From the NCBI RefSeq assembly GCF_002285905.1, contig NZ_CP016305.1, positions 620,001-684,000 on the forward strand: 64,000 nt of DNA, read 5' to 3'. Made by a program: the position numbers and the translations under genes. The stretch is from Rickettsia sp. MEAM1 (Bemisia tabaci) (lineage in GTDB: Bacteria; Pseudomonadota; Alphaproteobacteria; Rickettsiales; Rickettsiaceae). Under the pieces are notes generated by a model. The model worked only from the letters and a program-made list of their open reading frames with translations, was not told the DNA's origin and made no database searches. Positions 8,147 through 17,355 of the stretch are shown here, piece by piece (position 1 is the first letter of the stretch; every line of letters starts with the position of its first letter).

Positions 8147-8408
8147 GTATACCTTTAATACTTCAAGATTTGGTAAATACTCAGATAGAACTTCAAAAAT
8201 TGGTGACAATGTTCTATAAGTACGCAGGTAGCCACGTATTAAGTAACTGCTGCCGCTCCTCGTCTTATGAACCGATTACTCTTTTTGAAGTTGATCTTCG
8301 TATAAGCAAAATTTCGGGATTCATCTTTGCTCACGTAGTTTATCTACGCTTGTGCAGACTCACCGCTTATTTGACTTACCAACTTTTGAAGTATTTGCGG
8401 TATATATA
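8147..8408. repeat. long dispersed repeat, full-length unit
   Basis: A 262-bp noncoding block with partly inverted ends: AAGTATACCTTTAATACTTCAAG at one side and CTTTTGAAGTATTTGCGGTATA at the other. Its minus strand matches, with an internal deletion, the block at 52591-52717 (shared AAATAAGCGGTGAG and TACGTGAGCAAA). It occupies the whole gap between the BON gene and yciB. Confidence 0.7.
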
Positions 8409-8409
8409 A

Positions 8410-8952
8410 CTATATTTTACTATCGGGTAACTTATTTTTCAATAGTAGAGGCAATTGAAGTAAAATGAATACAAAAGTAATCGGCACTACGCCGAATACT
8501 TTAAACTTAACCCATGTTTCATCTGGGAAATTACGCCAAACTATTTCGTTAACTATAGCCATGAAAAAGAAAAAAGTTGCTGTTCTGTAGCTTAAAGTAA
8601 TCCAACTTTCTTCTTTGAGGCGGATTATACTTTCTAAAGCATATTTAATAAAAGGATTTTTCTTAATACCGCTTGTAAGGAAAATTATTCCAAAAATAAC
8701 ATATAATATAGTCGGTTTGATTTTTATATACATCGAATCACCACTAATTAAAGTTATAATACCTGAAACAAGTAATACAGCTGTAGAAATAATGGAAAGC
8801 TTCGACACTTTTTTATCTATAATATAACAAAGGGTAATACAAATAACAGAAGTAATAAGCATATAGAGGGTAGCACTCTGTATGCCGCCACCATAAAAAA
8901 ATCCTGCGAAGAATGCTACTACTGGACCAATTTCTGATAAAAGTTTAAACAT
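8410..8952 (-). CDS. yciB: septation/intracellular membrane protein YciB (IspZ)
   Basis: 180 aa with about five membrane-spanning helices. It begins MFKLLSEIGPVVAFFAGFFY, the characteristic IspZ/YciB start, and contains NEIVWRNFPDETWVKFKVFG near the C-terminus, a strong family signature. The inner-membrane protein takes part in envelope synthesis and cell division. It starts 13 bp after the FTR1 gene and appears to be the last gene of that operon. Confidence 0.9.
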   Translation of the reverse strand: MFKLLSEIGPVVAFFAGFFYGGGIQSATLYMLITSVICITLCYIIDKKVSKLSIISTAVLLVSGIITLISGDSMYIKIKPTILYVIFGIIFLTSGIKKNPFIKYALESIIRLKEESWITLSYRTATFFFFMAIVNEIVWRNFPDETWVKFKVFGVVPITFVFILLQLPLLLKNKLPDSKI

Positions 8953-8965
8953 ATTTTGATATTTC

Positions 8966-9823
8966 TTAACTTATTTGTTGTGTATTTTCTTTTGGTAATG
9001 GTGCTAAGATATTTTTAGAGTATCTTAGTCGCACTTGTATGAAAATATTTATTAATAATATAGTGGTAAAGTAAGCAAGCACTTGTAAGCCATTAGGTCT
9101 TGCAATATAACCAGTAACAATATGTAAAATTTTACCTATCATACTTCTATCTGCTACTAACCAAGAGCTATCCCAAACTTGATCAGATAAGAACATAACT
9201 AAACCAGAGGAGGTTAAAATCCCTGCCGCACTCGCTGCAAAACCACCTGCGATCAACATTAATAATATAGTAGAAATTTTAAAAAAATATTTTTGATTGG
9301 CTATTTTAATTAAACCAAAATATATTATTAGACCGAGTAGAAAGCCGCTTGTAGCACCTATGATTAATCCCTGTATATAGTTACTACTTGTTATAGTTTC
9401 AACTGAAGAAATACTATATACCAAAATAATAATTTCTACACCTTCTCGCAATATAGTGCTAGCGACTAAAAAAACCAACATTAAATAGCTGGAATTACCT
9501 TCATGAATTTTTGTTGAGATATTGTTTATATGTTGTTTAACTTTTGTTCCATAGCCTTGCATCCATATTATTGTCCAGCTAAGTAAAATAGTGATCAATA
9601 TCATAATTCCGGAGTCAAATAATTCATCCCCCATGCCGCCGAAAGATAAAGATAACTTACGAGTAAAAAAGGCGAAAATTGAAGCACATACTACCCCAAG
9701 CATTCCACCAGCAATAATATAAATACGTGATTTTTCTATATGCTTTGTTACGGCTAGTATTATACCAACTAACAAAGATATTTCTAAACATTCACGAAAT
9801 ACTATTAAAGCAATTTTAAACAT
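8966..9823 (-). CDS. FTR1/EfeU-family iron permease
   Basis: 285 aa, seven predicted membrane helices. Two R-E-x-x-E motifs are present: RECLE at 10-14 and REGVE near 125, which form the iron permeation pathway in FTR1/EfeU. The bacterial family imports iron across the inner membrane. An 8-bp gap separates it from the cupredoxin gene upstream, giving an EfeU/EfeO-cupredoxin-like pair. No peroxidase (EfeB) or M75 peptidase domain is present nearby, so this is a minimal system. Confidence 0.88.
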   Translation of the reverse strand: MFKIALIVFRECLEISLLVGIILAVTKHIEKSRIYIIAGGMLGVVCASIFAFFTRKLSLSFGGMGDELFDSGIMILITILLSWTIIWMQGYGTKVKQHINNISTKIHEGNSSYLMLVFLVASTILREGVEIIILVYSISSVETITSSNYIQGLIIGATSGFLLGLIIYFGLIKIANQKYFFKISTILLMLIAGGFAASAAGILTSSGLVMFLSDQVWDSSWLVADRSMIGKILHIVTGYIARPNGLQVLAYFTTILLINIFIQVRLRYSKNILAPLPKENTQQIS

Positions 9824-9831
9824 ATTTTTAC

Positions 9832-10218
9832 TTAATCCTTAACAATTAAAAAACCTTGTGCTGTATCTTGGTGAAAATCTCCAAAAAAATCATATTTTCC
9901 CGGCTTTAAAGGAGCAAGTATAATTTTTATAGAATCATGTGGCATCACGATTTTTTCTCGATGTAAATCATGACTTTCAAATTCTTCTACAGTATCATCT
10001 TCATTATGAATAACTAATCTTATTTTAGTAGATTTTGGCACTTCTACTATGTCTGGAACAAATTTATGATCCTTTATAACTATTTTTATTTCTAATATCT
10101 CATCATTATTATTGTTAGAATTTTTATTTGCTAAAATAAAAAGACTTATCCCTGCTATTAATAAAAATATTAAACTTGCCAATATAATAATATTTTTATT
10201 CTTTTGATTCGTTTGCAT
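9832..10218 (-). CDS. membrane-anchored cupredoxin-like protein paired with FTR1
   Basis: 128 aa: an N-terminal membrane anchor (about 9-30) followed by an asparagine linker and a beta-sandwich cupredoxin domain. EEFESHDLHREKIVMP and KPGKYDFFGDFHQDTAQG match the cupredoxin found fused to EfeO or partnering FTR1 permeases. Candidate metal ligands are the His residues in ESHDLHRE and DFHQD and the Met in VMPHD. Inferred role: periplasmic iron or copper handling for the adjacent permease. Confidence 0.8.
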   Translation of the reverse strand: MQTNQKNKNIIILASLIFLLIAGISLFILANKNSNNNNDEILEIKIVIKDHKFVPDIVEVPKSTKIRLVIHNEDDTVEEFESHDLHREKIVMPHDSIKIILAPLKPGKYDFFGDFHQDTAQGFLIVKD

Positions 10219-10322
10219 ATTAAACTCCCAGCTTAAATAAAGTTTAAAACAAATTTTTGTTTATAAAATTTTTAATGTTCTTACATATCAATTAAATCTC
10301 ATATCTTTAATAATTATAAAAT

Positions 10323-10439
10323 TCACCCTGCAAATTTTATTAAAGCTACAAGATATACAATAATTATCATAATGACAAGCACAGATAATAAAATATAATT
10401 TTTTTGTTTCTTAATATCAGATATTTTACGTTGTTTCAT
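10323..10439 (-). CDS. 38-aa small membrane protein (CtaF/CoxF-like?)
   Basis: A short gene of 38 codons plus stop: a basic N-terminus MKQRKISDIKKQKNY, one membrane helix (about 16-34) and the ending ALIKFAG. It starts 5 bp after the FKBP-like gene and points the same way as the iron cluster, so it is in operon position. The pattern of charged N-terminus, one helix and a short polar tail recalls the small CtaF/CoxF proteins of alphaproteobacterial cytochrome oxidase loci. That match is tentative. Confidence 0.55.
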   Translation of the reverse strand: MKQRKISDIKKQKNYILLSVLVIMIIIVYLVALIKFAG

Positions 10440-10444
10440 ATTTA

Positions 10445-11431
10445 TTATTTAAAATCATTAATTTCAAGCATTAGATATTCATTTAAAGGTAGTGATTCCT
10501 GTGAAATTATCTTATTTATATTAGACCCTAATGCCTTAAAAGTCTGTCCTTTAGCAATAACAGTTCGAGTACCCACTGGTACTTTACCTTGCAAAGCATA
10601 AGAAAAAATTAGAGGATAGGTAATATCACCAATTTTCATATCGACTTTTTGCCCTTTAGCTTTTGAGTCATATAACACTTTGCCATTTGCAAGGCGAGTA
10701 ATTTTAGCATTGAAAGCTATCTTTTCACCACATAATAAAGGAATACGATAAGCTATTTCATTATCATAAATTTTAACTTCATTACTGTTAATAAAATTTT
10801 GTGGCAATATAGATTTGAGCATTACATTAACTCTATATGCACTATCGGCATTATCATTATTAGCACCAACATTAGTAGCATATTTAGCAGGAATAATAGC
10901 CTCTCTTGCTTGCCCTACATTCATCCCTACTATTACGTTATCAAGATCAAGCATTACAGCCCCTGAACCTATGGTAAAAGTTTTAGTATCTTCTGATATT
11001 AAATTATTACTCATATCCGATATTTGATAAAATACTGTAACTACATGACCACAAGAAGCAGGTCCAACATTACCAGTACCAATAGTATTAATTTTAAATA
11101 GAGAAGTTATTAAATCTTTATGTACAGGAATGGTATAATCTTTAGTATCTATAGGCTTATTTAATGGCTGTAAAATATTTTCAAAGAATGCTTTACCTTC
11201 CTCAGTTTTAAGAGCATTAATTACTATTTTGGAAATTGTTCGTTCAAATAAATTGCCATTTAGAGAGACAGGAGGGTCGTTATTAATACTAACTTGATTT
11301 TCGTTATTAGCTGAGTTATTTACACTTGCTTGTTCTATAATCGTAGCATTATTATCATCAGAGGAGATTTTTAACTTTGCTATATTATAAAGTACTAAAG
11401 CTACAATTATTAAAGATAGAAGTTTTTGCAT
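10445..11431 (-). CDS. exported FKBP-type peptidyl-prolyl isomerase-like protein
   Basis: 328 aa with an N-terminal signal or anchor ([18 protein letters not shown]) and an Asn-rich linker. A divergent FKBP domain follows, with [20 protein letters not shown] and [13 protein letters not shown] matching the FKBP core. A second, weaker FKBP-like repeat (about 225-320) contains [20 protein letters not shown]. Active-site aromatic residues are poorly conserved, so it may act as a chaperone rather than an isomerase. It is the first gene of a run extending to yciB. Confidence 0.65.
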   Translation of the reverse strand: MQKLLSLIIVALVLYNIAKLKISSDDNNATIIEQASVNNSANNENQVSINNDPPVSLNGNLFERTISKIVINALKTEEGKAFFENILQPLNKPIDTKDYTIPVHKDLITSLFKINTIGTGNVGPASCGHVVTVFYQISDMSNNLISEDTKTFTIGSGAVMLDLDNVIVGMNVGQAREAIIPAKYATNVGANNDNADSAYRVNVMLKSILPQNFINSNEVKIYDNEIAYRIPLLCGEKIAFNAKITRLANGKVLYDSKAKGQKVDMKIGDITYPLIFSYALQGKVPVGTRTVIAKGQTFKALGSNINKIISQESLPLNEYLMLEINDFK

Positions 11432-11832
11432 ATTGATAATATTAGTATTACAATTAAATTTACTATAACAATCAATTATTTAATAATCAAATGAGAATAA
11501 AAATAATTTGATTAATATGAATAATTGTTTTAATTTGATTATAGTATAGATCGGGAGTCGTCATTGCGAGGAGGCATTGCCCGCGTGGATCATTATCCTC
11601 CCTATCATCCCGTGATTTATTCACGAGATCCAGTTAAAAATACTAATATAGTAAATTTTTAAAAATTAAAAGCTTGCTTTATTTTGCTTTTTTTGGATTC
11701 CTGCTTTTGCAAGAATGACATAGATAAGTTGTTTTTCTGGATCCCGTGGACAAGCCACGGGATGACACCGAACGCACTTTTTGATCTATGCGAGTAATGT
11801 TGTTGTTATAACAAAAAATAAAGTGGTGAAAA
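11432..11832. repeat. intergenic region with palindromic repeats
   Basis: About 100 bp of AT-rich DNA are followed by repeat pieces: GTCATTGCGAGGAGGCA near 11558, TCATCCCGTGATTTATTCACG near 11605, and a CCCGTGG/CCACGGG hairpin near 11743-11763. No gene is visible. The divergently oriented neighbours imply promoters here, but none is convincing. Confidence 0.6.
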
Positions 11833-12459
11833 GTGAAAAAATTTATATTTTGTTTTTTATGTTTCTGGACGTTAAATATATTTGCTGCTTCCAAAGGCTA
11901 TCCTAATAAGCTTAATCGTTGTAAAATTACAAGAAATATATTTAATGATTATGAACCAAAAGTTTTTGAGCCTACCAATAATTTATTACGTAAGACAGGG
12001 CAGATATCTAGATTTTATGGTGAAAAAATCATAATAAAAGGAATAGTACTAGATCAGAATTGTGTGCCAGTTGCAGATGCTAAAGTTTATTTATGGCAAG
12101 CAGGTAGCGGTGATAAATATCCTTATGAACCTTTAAAAACACGTGTTGATAAAAGAAGATTTACCGGTAAAAAAGATTCTAGCTTTACTGGTAGCGGCAC
12201 TGCTACTACTAATAATAAAGGGGAATATTATTTTGTCAGTATGTTACCTTATAAATCTGCTGGTAATTTAAAAAGTGTTAATATAAGAGTAGAGCATGCA
12301 GATCTTAAAACATTAGAAACACGTTTAGATCTATCTAATAAAAATATATGTAGCAATGAATGTGGTGAGATTAATCCCGCTTTGATTGAGCCTCAACAAC
12401 GTCTGAAATCATTTTGTTTTGACTTAGTATTACAGGGTGCGACATTGAAGAGATATTGA
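11833..12459 (+). CDS. exported intradiol-dioxygenase-fold protein (protocatechuate 3,4-dioxygenase beta-like)
   Basis: 208 aa starting at GTG, with a signal peptide ([19 protein letters not shown]). The fold signature is [24 protein letters not shown] followed by [17 protein letters not shown], matching intradiol-type beta-sandwich proteins. Catalytic dioxygenases ligate Fe(III) with two Tyr and two His; I see no clear Tyr/His set, so enzyme activity on aromatics is doubtful. Several Cys near the C-terminus (ICSNECGE) suggest disulfides. Likely an envelope protein of unknown function. Confidence 0.6.
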   Translation: MKKFIFCFLCFWTLNIFAASKGYPNKLNRCKITRNIFNDYEPKVFEPTNNLLRKTGQISRFYGEKIIIKGIVLDQNCVPVADAKVYLWQAGSGDKYPYEPLKTRVDKRRFTGKKDSSFTGSGTATTNNKGEYYFVSMLPYKSAGNLKSVNIRVEHADLKTLETRLDLSNKNICSNECGEINPALIEPQQRLKSFCFDLVLQGATLKRY

Positions 12460-12604
12460 TACCCGTTATGAGCTACGCAACTGCAAGGAGCTTGGCAATC
12501 TCATGAAACAATACTAAATTCCTGAGATTACGTGCGTACAATTACTTTATAATTTCCTCGCAATGACGTCATTGTCATCAGTCGGTGGTTCTAAAGGTTT
12601 TTTT
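12460..12604. repeat. short intergenic repeat block
   Basis: Contains CAATCTCATGAAACAATACTAAATTCCTGAGATTA and CCTCGCAATGACGTCATTG, pieces of the GTCATTGCGAG repeat family. Part of it is translated if the tlpA-like frame is extended to its first in-frame start, which argues for a later start. Confidence 0.5.
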
Positions 12605-13381
12605 ATGCCGCAGCTACATAACATAGTGCATAAAAGTAAAAGTACAACGAAATCAAATTTTTTCATTACAATAATAAATTATTTTATGGGTTTAAGTAAT
12701 TATAATAAATATTTTTTGACCATTACAGTATTTTTATTATTAATAATAGTTTTTACTCCTAAAATTTATGCAAATCCTAAGAATGGCTCTAATGTTCCTG
12801 ATGATATAATTTTTTTTGATGAAGAAAAAAATCAATATTCTCTTGATCAGTTCGAGGGAAAAACTATATTATTAGTATTTTGGGCTACTTGGAGTGCTAA
12901 TTGTGTAAAAGAGATGCCCGATCTTGATACATTACAGAAAGATTTTAGGAAGTTGCCTTTTTCAGTGATTCCAGTCTCAGAAGATTATCAAGATGTAAAA
13001 GTTATTATGGAGTATTATAAAAGTTACCAGATAAGATATTTACCGATTTATCAAGATTATAGAAATCAGCTATTTAAGGCTTTAGGAGTAATTAGTTTAC
13101 CTACAAGCATATTAATAGATCCAAATGGTAAAATAGTAACTAGTTTTATTGGTAATACTAATTGGTATGATGAAAAAATTAGAGAAACTATTTTATCTGC
13201 TATACCAGGAAATTATCCAGAACCTAAAAATAGCTATAATGGGCAATCTTTGAATAAACCAGCAAAGCCTTTGCAGCCTATAAAAAAAGGAACAGTAAAA
13301 GATCTAATAAATCCTTTAGAAGCACCTGCTGAAGAAGCACCAAAAGATAACAATGAGCAAGATAATGAACGAAGTAAATAA
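12605..13381 (+). CDS. TlpA/ResA-like thioredoxin-fold protein lacking the first active-site Cys
   Basis: About 258 aa with a membrane anchor (about 37-56) and a periplasmic thioredoxin fold. The active-site region reads FWATWSANCVKEMPDL where TlpA/ResA proteins have WCxxC: the nucleophilic Cys is Ser97 and only Cys100 remains. The cis-Pro segment SLPTSILIDPNGKI is intact. A reductase cannot work normally with this site; it may bind partners or form mixed disulfides. I use the ATG at 12605 because the frame further upstream is repeat DNA; the Met at 12689 is also possible. It overlaps sppA by 29 bp. Confidence 0.75.
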   Translation: MPQLHNIVHKSKSTTKSNFFITIINYFMGLSNYNKYFLTITVFLLLIIVFTPKIYANPKNGSNVPDDIIFFDEEKNQYSLDQFEGKTILLVFWATWSANCVKEMPDLDTLQKDFRKLPFSVIPVSEDYQDVKVIMEYYKSYQIRYLPIYQDYRNQLFKALGVISLPTSILIDPNGKIVTSFIGNTNWYDEKIRETILSAIPGNYPEPKNSYNGQSLNKPAKPLQPIKKGTVKDLINPLEAPAEEAPKDNNEQDNERSK

Positions 13382-14279
13382 ATCAACTATTGCGAATGCA
13401 GAGTTTGAACCAATAATAGCTAAGCCTCAGATAAGTAAATTAGAGCAATTATTTGCCTCGATCTTTGGTGATTCTAAAGAAGTAGTTGCCGTTTTACGTT
13501 TAAACGGTGTTATAGGTAAAGTTAGTACTGTGCAGTCAGGGCTTACTTTAGAGTCACTAAATGAGCTAATAGAAAAAGTTTTTAAAATAAAAAAGCTAAA
13601 AGCTTTGTGCCTTATTATCAATTCCCCAGGTGGATCGCCTGTACAATCGGAACTTATTGCAAAACGTATCCGCACGCTTGCTAAAGAACACAAAATCAAA
13701 ATTTATAGCTTTATAGAAGATATGGCAGCATCGGGTGGTTATTGGCTAGCTTGTGCTGGTGATCAAATATATGCTTTGCATAGCTCGATTATAGGTAGTA
13801 TTGGTGTAGTCTCAAGCGGCTTTGGCTTTCATGAAGCAATTAATAAGCTTGGAATAGAAAGAAGAGTTTATACAGAGGGGAAAAATAAAGCAGTTTTAGA
13901 TCCTTTCAAACCTATTAACAAAGAGGATGTAAAAATTATTAAAGATCTACAAAAGCAAGTTTATGAACATTTTGTTGATTATGTAAAAACAAGAAGAGTC
14001 GGCAAATTAACTCAGCAAGACGATATTTTATTTAATGGCGAATTTTGGGCAGGACGAACAGCTCTTGATTATGGTTTAATTGATGACCTTGGCGATATGT
14101 ATAGTACTATGAAAGCTAAATTTGGTGATAATATTAAATTTCAATATCTTTGTGCTAAACAGCCATGGATTAAAAGAAAGCTTGGTATGGCAAGTAAAAT
14201 ACTAACTGATAATTTTGCTGACTCCTTAATTAATGCAGTTGATAATAAGATTATTAACGATAAATTTGATATAAAGTAA
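13353..14279 (+). CDS. sppA: S49-family signal peptide peptidase (SppA-like)
   Basis: 308 aa. It has the ClpP-like fold of S49 proteases: [16 protein letters not shown], then [19 protein letters not shown] with the catalytic Ser in AASGG, and SIIGSIGV. The general-base Lys is probably in [11 protein letters not shown]. It is the short single-domain SppA/SohB form without an obvious N-terminal membrane helix. The enzyme degrades cleaved signal peptides at the membrane. Its start lies within the 3' end of the tlpA-like gene, implying coupling. Confidence 0.82.
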   Translation: MSKIMNEVNKSTIANAEFEPIIAKPQISKLEQLFASIFGDSKEVVAVLRLNGVIGKVSTVQSGLTLESLNELIEKVFKIKKLKALCLIINSPGGSPVQSELIAKRIRTLAKEHKIKIYSFIEDMAASGGYWLACAGDQIYALHSSIIGSIGVVSSGFGFHEAINKLGIERRVYTEGKNKAVLDPFKPINKEDVKIIKDLQKQVYEHFVDYVKTRRVGKLTQQDDILFNGEFWAGRTALDYGLIDDLGDMYSTMKAKFGDNIKFQYLCAKQPWIKRKLGMASKILTDNFADSLINAVDNKIINDKFDIK

Positions 14280-14280
14280 C

Positions 14281-14727
14281 ATGACTATAACACAAGTTAA
14301 AATTAAGAAATTAGATAATTTTTTTGGCAAATTGCCAGAATACGCTACGGATCATAGTGCTGGTATGGATTTAACGGCAGCAAACGAGCAACCTATAACT
14401 ATAAAAGCAGGTGAGATACAGCTAATTCCAACTGGTATAGCTATTGCACTACCGGAATTATTCGAAGCACAAATAAGACCACGTTCGGGTCTTGCCGCCA
14501 AAAATGGTATTACAGTTGCTAATTCCCCCGGTACTATTGATGCTGATTATCGTGGAGAGATAAAAGTTATTCTTATTAATTTAGGCAAAGATGACTTTGT
14601 TATAGAAAAAGGTATGAGAATTGCTCAAATGGTAATATCAAAACATGAGCGTATATCATGGAAAGAAAGAGAAACTCTTGAAGAGACTGCAAGAGGTAGT
14701 GGCGGCTTTGGCTCTACGGGGTTATAG
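14281..14727 (+). CDS. dut: dUTP pyrophosphatase
   Basis: 148 aa trimeric dUTPase converting dUTP to dUMP and pyrophosphate. The five family motifs are visible: [42 protein letters not shown] and the C-terminal [10 protein letters not shown]. The gene begins one base after the sppA stop, so it belongs to the same transcript, with tsaB following at 18 bp. Confidence 0.95.
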   Translation: MTITQVKIKKLDNFFGKLPEYATDHSAGMDLTAANEQPITIKAGEIQLIPTGIAIALPELFEAQIRPRSGLAAKNGITVANSPGTIDADYRGEIKVILINLGKDDFVIEKGMRIAQMVISKHERISWKERETLEETARGSGGFGSTGL

Positions 14728-14745
14728 ATTTAGTCATTATAACTC

Positions 14746-15441
14746 ATGAAAATTCTAGCGTTTGATACGGCAAATAATACGGCATCGGTAGCACTTTCAG
14801 ATAAAGACAATATCTTAGCGTATGCGGAAGAAGTACGTCCGTCTATGCAGGCAGAAAATCTAATGCCGATGATAGAGCAGGTAATGAAAGCTGCTCAGTG
14901 TTCGTATGATGAGCTGGATTATTTAGCCGTAACAAACGGTCCTGGTAGTTTTACTGGTATTAGAATAGGGCTTGCTGCGGCTAAAGGTATATTATTTGCC
15001 AAAGAGAATATTAAAGGTGTGGCGGTTAGTAATTTTGAGCATGCTTATTTTAGAGCTATGGGGCAGGTTAAAGATTACGATAAGATATATGTATTCTTAA
15101 ACGCCTATCGTAGTCAGCTTTATTTACAGATTTTTGATAGATCAGGTAAAACAAATGAGCCGCTATTAATAGATTTTGATTATGCTATATGGCTGCTTAA
15201 GTATGAGAAAGGGAATATAATTTGTTGTGGTAGCGGTCTTGAATTTATATATACTCAAGTTAAAAATCTGCCGAATATAATAATTCTGCTACGCTTTGCT
15301 AGAGTTAAAGCTTTTATTATTTGTAGATATGTAGCAAGCTTACTTACAAATAAGGCGGAGTTAAATAGTGCTATAGAGCCGCTTTATATCCGCCCACCTG
15401 ATGCTAAAATAAGTGTCATAAATAGCAAATTACAGAAGTAA
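14746..15441 (+). CDS. tsaB: tRNA t6A biosynthesis protein TsaB
   Basis: 231 aa ASKHA-fold protein, partner of TsaD in making threonylcarbamoyl-adenosine at tRNA position 37. Recognised by [17 protein letters not shown] at the start, [17 protein letters not shown] (about 65-81) and [10 protein letters not shown] near the end. Length is normal. Last gene of the sppA-dut-tsaB run. Confidence 0.92.
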   Translation: MKILAFDTANNTASVALSDKDNILAYAEEVRPSMQAENLMPMIEQVMKAAQCSYDELDYLAVTNGPGSFTGIRIGLAAAKGILFAKENIKGVAVSNFEHAYFRAMGQVKDYDKIYVFLNAYRSQLYLQIFDRSGKTNEPLLIDFDYAIWLLKYEKGNIICCGSGLEFIYTQVKNLPNIIILLRFARVKAFIICRYVASLLTNKAELNSAIEPLYIRPPDAKISVINSKLQK

Positions 15442-15462
15442 TTTACTATTTATATTAAAACT

Positions 15463-15744
15463 TTAAACCAATATTGCTTTAGAACAATACACATCATCAA
15501 TACCTAACGCTTCAATAAGAGGCATAGAATCTTCAATATAACTTGTATTGTGATATAAATTAGGTATCTGGATATTTTTTTCAATAGAGATATTTTGCAT
15601 CACTTGTGGTAAATCATGATTTGAAATAGTAGTTTTTAATAATCTTTCATCTGAGGTTGTATCTAAAGCTTTTTCTAAATAAGTAGCAGGAAGTATACTT
15701 TTCAATTTAACTATAATAAAAAACTTTATTTTATCAGAAGTCAT
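15463..15744 (-). CDS. hypothetical protein
   Basis: 93 aa with no signal peptide or membrane helix and no family I recognise. It begins MTSDKIKFFIIVKLKSILPA and ends DDVYCSKAILV. It starts 3 bp after the stop of another minus-strand frame (15748-15851) whose 5' part is lost to an IS, so it was probably the second gene of a pair. Confidence 0.5.
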   Translation of the reverse strand: MTSDKIKFFIIVKLKSILPATYLEKALDTTSDERLLKTTISNHDLPQVMQNISIEKNIQIPNLYHNTSYIEDSMPLIEALGIDDVYCSKAILV

Positions 15745-15747
15745 ATT

Positions 15748-15851
15748 TTATTTTTTAGATTGTTCAGCTTTATTAAATTCAATTATATTCTCTTCACCGA
15801 ATATAAATTCATCATTAGCCTTAAAGGAAGCAGGTTTAAAGGATTTGTTTC
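15748..15851 (-). pseudogene. 3' fragment of a gene cut by an IS6-like copy
   Basis: About 33 codons run from the IS border (KSFKPASFKANDEFIFGEEN) to a stop (KAEQSKK). No matching 5' piece is seen on the far side of the IS pair, where typA's upstream region begins. Function unknown. Confidence 0.5.
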
Positions 15852-16411
15852 GGCACCGTCAAGTTAAGGGAGGTATAAATTAAGTATTGAGCAATTACAG
15901 GGAATGATTTATAGAATAGCAGTAACAATTTATCCTAGATTTTACCGCTATGCATATTACTCAAGCCCCGAATAGACATCGTTTTCCAGCAAGCATTATT
16001 AGCCATACAGTATGGTTATATCATCGCTTTAATAATAGTTACCGAGATGTTCAAGAGCAGATGGCTTATCGAGGTATTATATTAAGTCATGAGACTGTAA
16101 GGTTTTGGTGTTATAAGTTTGTAGTTTATTTTCAAGATGTTATTAGTAAGAGAGAGCGAAAGCCAACTGATAAATGGCATTTGGATGAGATGAATATCAA
16201 GATCAAAGGTGAAGTATTCATATTATGGAGAGCTGTTGACTCTGAGGGACATGAATTAGAAGTATTACTGCAGAAGCGTCGTAACAAGAAATCAGCTATT
16301 CGCTTTTTATCAAGATTATTGGGTAATTATCCATGTCCAAGGGTTATTGTGACTGATAAGCTAAAAAGCTACATTAAACCAGTTAGGTATATGTGTCCTA
16401 GGACTAAGCAT
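15852..16411 (+). mobile_element. IS6-like copy, left 560 bp only
   Basis: Identical to bases 1-560 of copy A. The transposase frame (from 15950) keeps Asp79 and Asp136 but loses Glu165 onward. It is cut where the right end of an inverted full copy abuts. Confidence 0.93.
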
Positions 16412-17272
16412 GGCACCGTCAAGTTAAGTAAATTAGTGTCACAAAGTACTATATTTTTAGATTTCAGACAGCAAGAAGTCTTTGAGTAGCTTCATCCCAA
16501 ATGGATTTAGCGGACGCAAATGCAATTCTTTGCTCAGATGCTGTTTTAGTATATCTTCCAACATTTACAGCAAATATATTTCTGACTTTTCCCATCAGTG
16601 ATAATGTACATTGTGCTGAATTAGGATGCTTAAATTTAATCAGTATCTTCTCTTTTCTCCTAGTTGGCTGATGGGCATTCTCAATCCGATTATTTAGTCT
16701 TTTATCGGTACGATGCTTAGTCCTAGGACACATATACCTAACTGGTTTAATGTAGCTTTTTAGCTTATCAGTCACAATAACCCTTGGACATGGATAATTA
16801 CCCAATAATCTTGATAAAAAGCGAATAGCTGATTTCTTGTTACGACGCTTCTGCAGTAATACTTCTAATTCATGTCCCTCAGAGTCAACAGCTCTCCATA
16901 ATATGAATACTTCACCTTTGATCTTGATATTCATCTCATCCAAATGCCATTTATCAGTTGGCTTTCGCTCTCTCTTACTAATAACATCTTGAAAATAAAC
17001 TACAAACTTATAACACCAAAACCTTACAGTCTCATGACTTAATATAATACCTCGATAAGCCATCTGCTCTTGAACATCTCGGTAACTATTATTAAAGCGA
17101 TGATATAACCATACTGTATGGCTAATAATGCTTGCTGGAAAACGATGTCTATTCGGGGCTTGAGTAATATGCATAGCGGTAAAATCTAGGATAAATTGTT
17201 ACTGCTATTCTATAAATCATTCCCTGTAATTGCTCAATACTTAATTTATACCTCCCTTAACTTGACGGTGCC
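16412..17272 (-). mobile_element. IS6-like full copy B
   Basis: 861 bp, minus strand, with both 17-bp ends intact. The right end abuts the truncated plus-strand copy; the left end is followed by the typA upstream region. Flanking octamers (ctaagcat, gttttaca) do not match. Confidence 0.95.
16464..17174 (-). CDS. IS6-family-like transposase (copy B)
   Basis: 236 aa, identical in protein sequence to copy A. All three catalytic residues are present. Confidence 0.92.
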   Translation of the reverse strand: MHITQAPNRHRFPASIISHTVWLYHRFNNSYRDVQEQMAYRGIILSHETVRFWCYKFVVYFQDVISKRERKPTDKWHLDEMNIKIKGEVFILWRAVDSEGHELEVLLQKRRNKKSAIRFLSRLLGNYPCPRVIVTDKLKSYIKPVRYMCPRTKHRTDKRLNNRIENAHQPTRRKEKILIKFKHPNSAQCTLSLMGKVRNIFAVNVGRYTKTASEQRIAFASAKSIWDEATQRLLAV

Positions 17273-17355
17273 GTTTTACAAGAAGTTTATTCCAATTTTT
17301 GCTATTTTGGTATATAATGCAGAAAACTATTGTAAACTTGTGAGAATTTTTAAAG

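Noticed and set aside
8170-8409. A 79-codon plus-strand frame between the BON gene and yciB
   Set aside because: It lies wholly inside a dispersed noncoding repeat and has no plausible domain.
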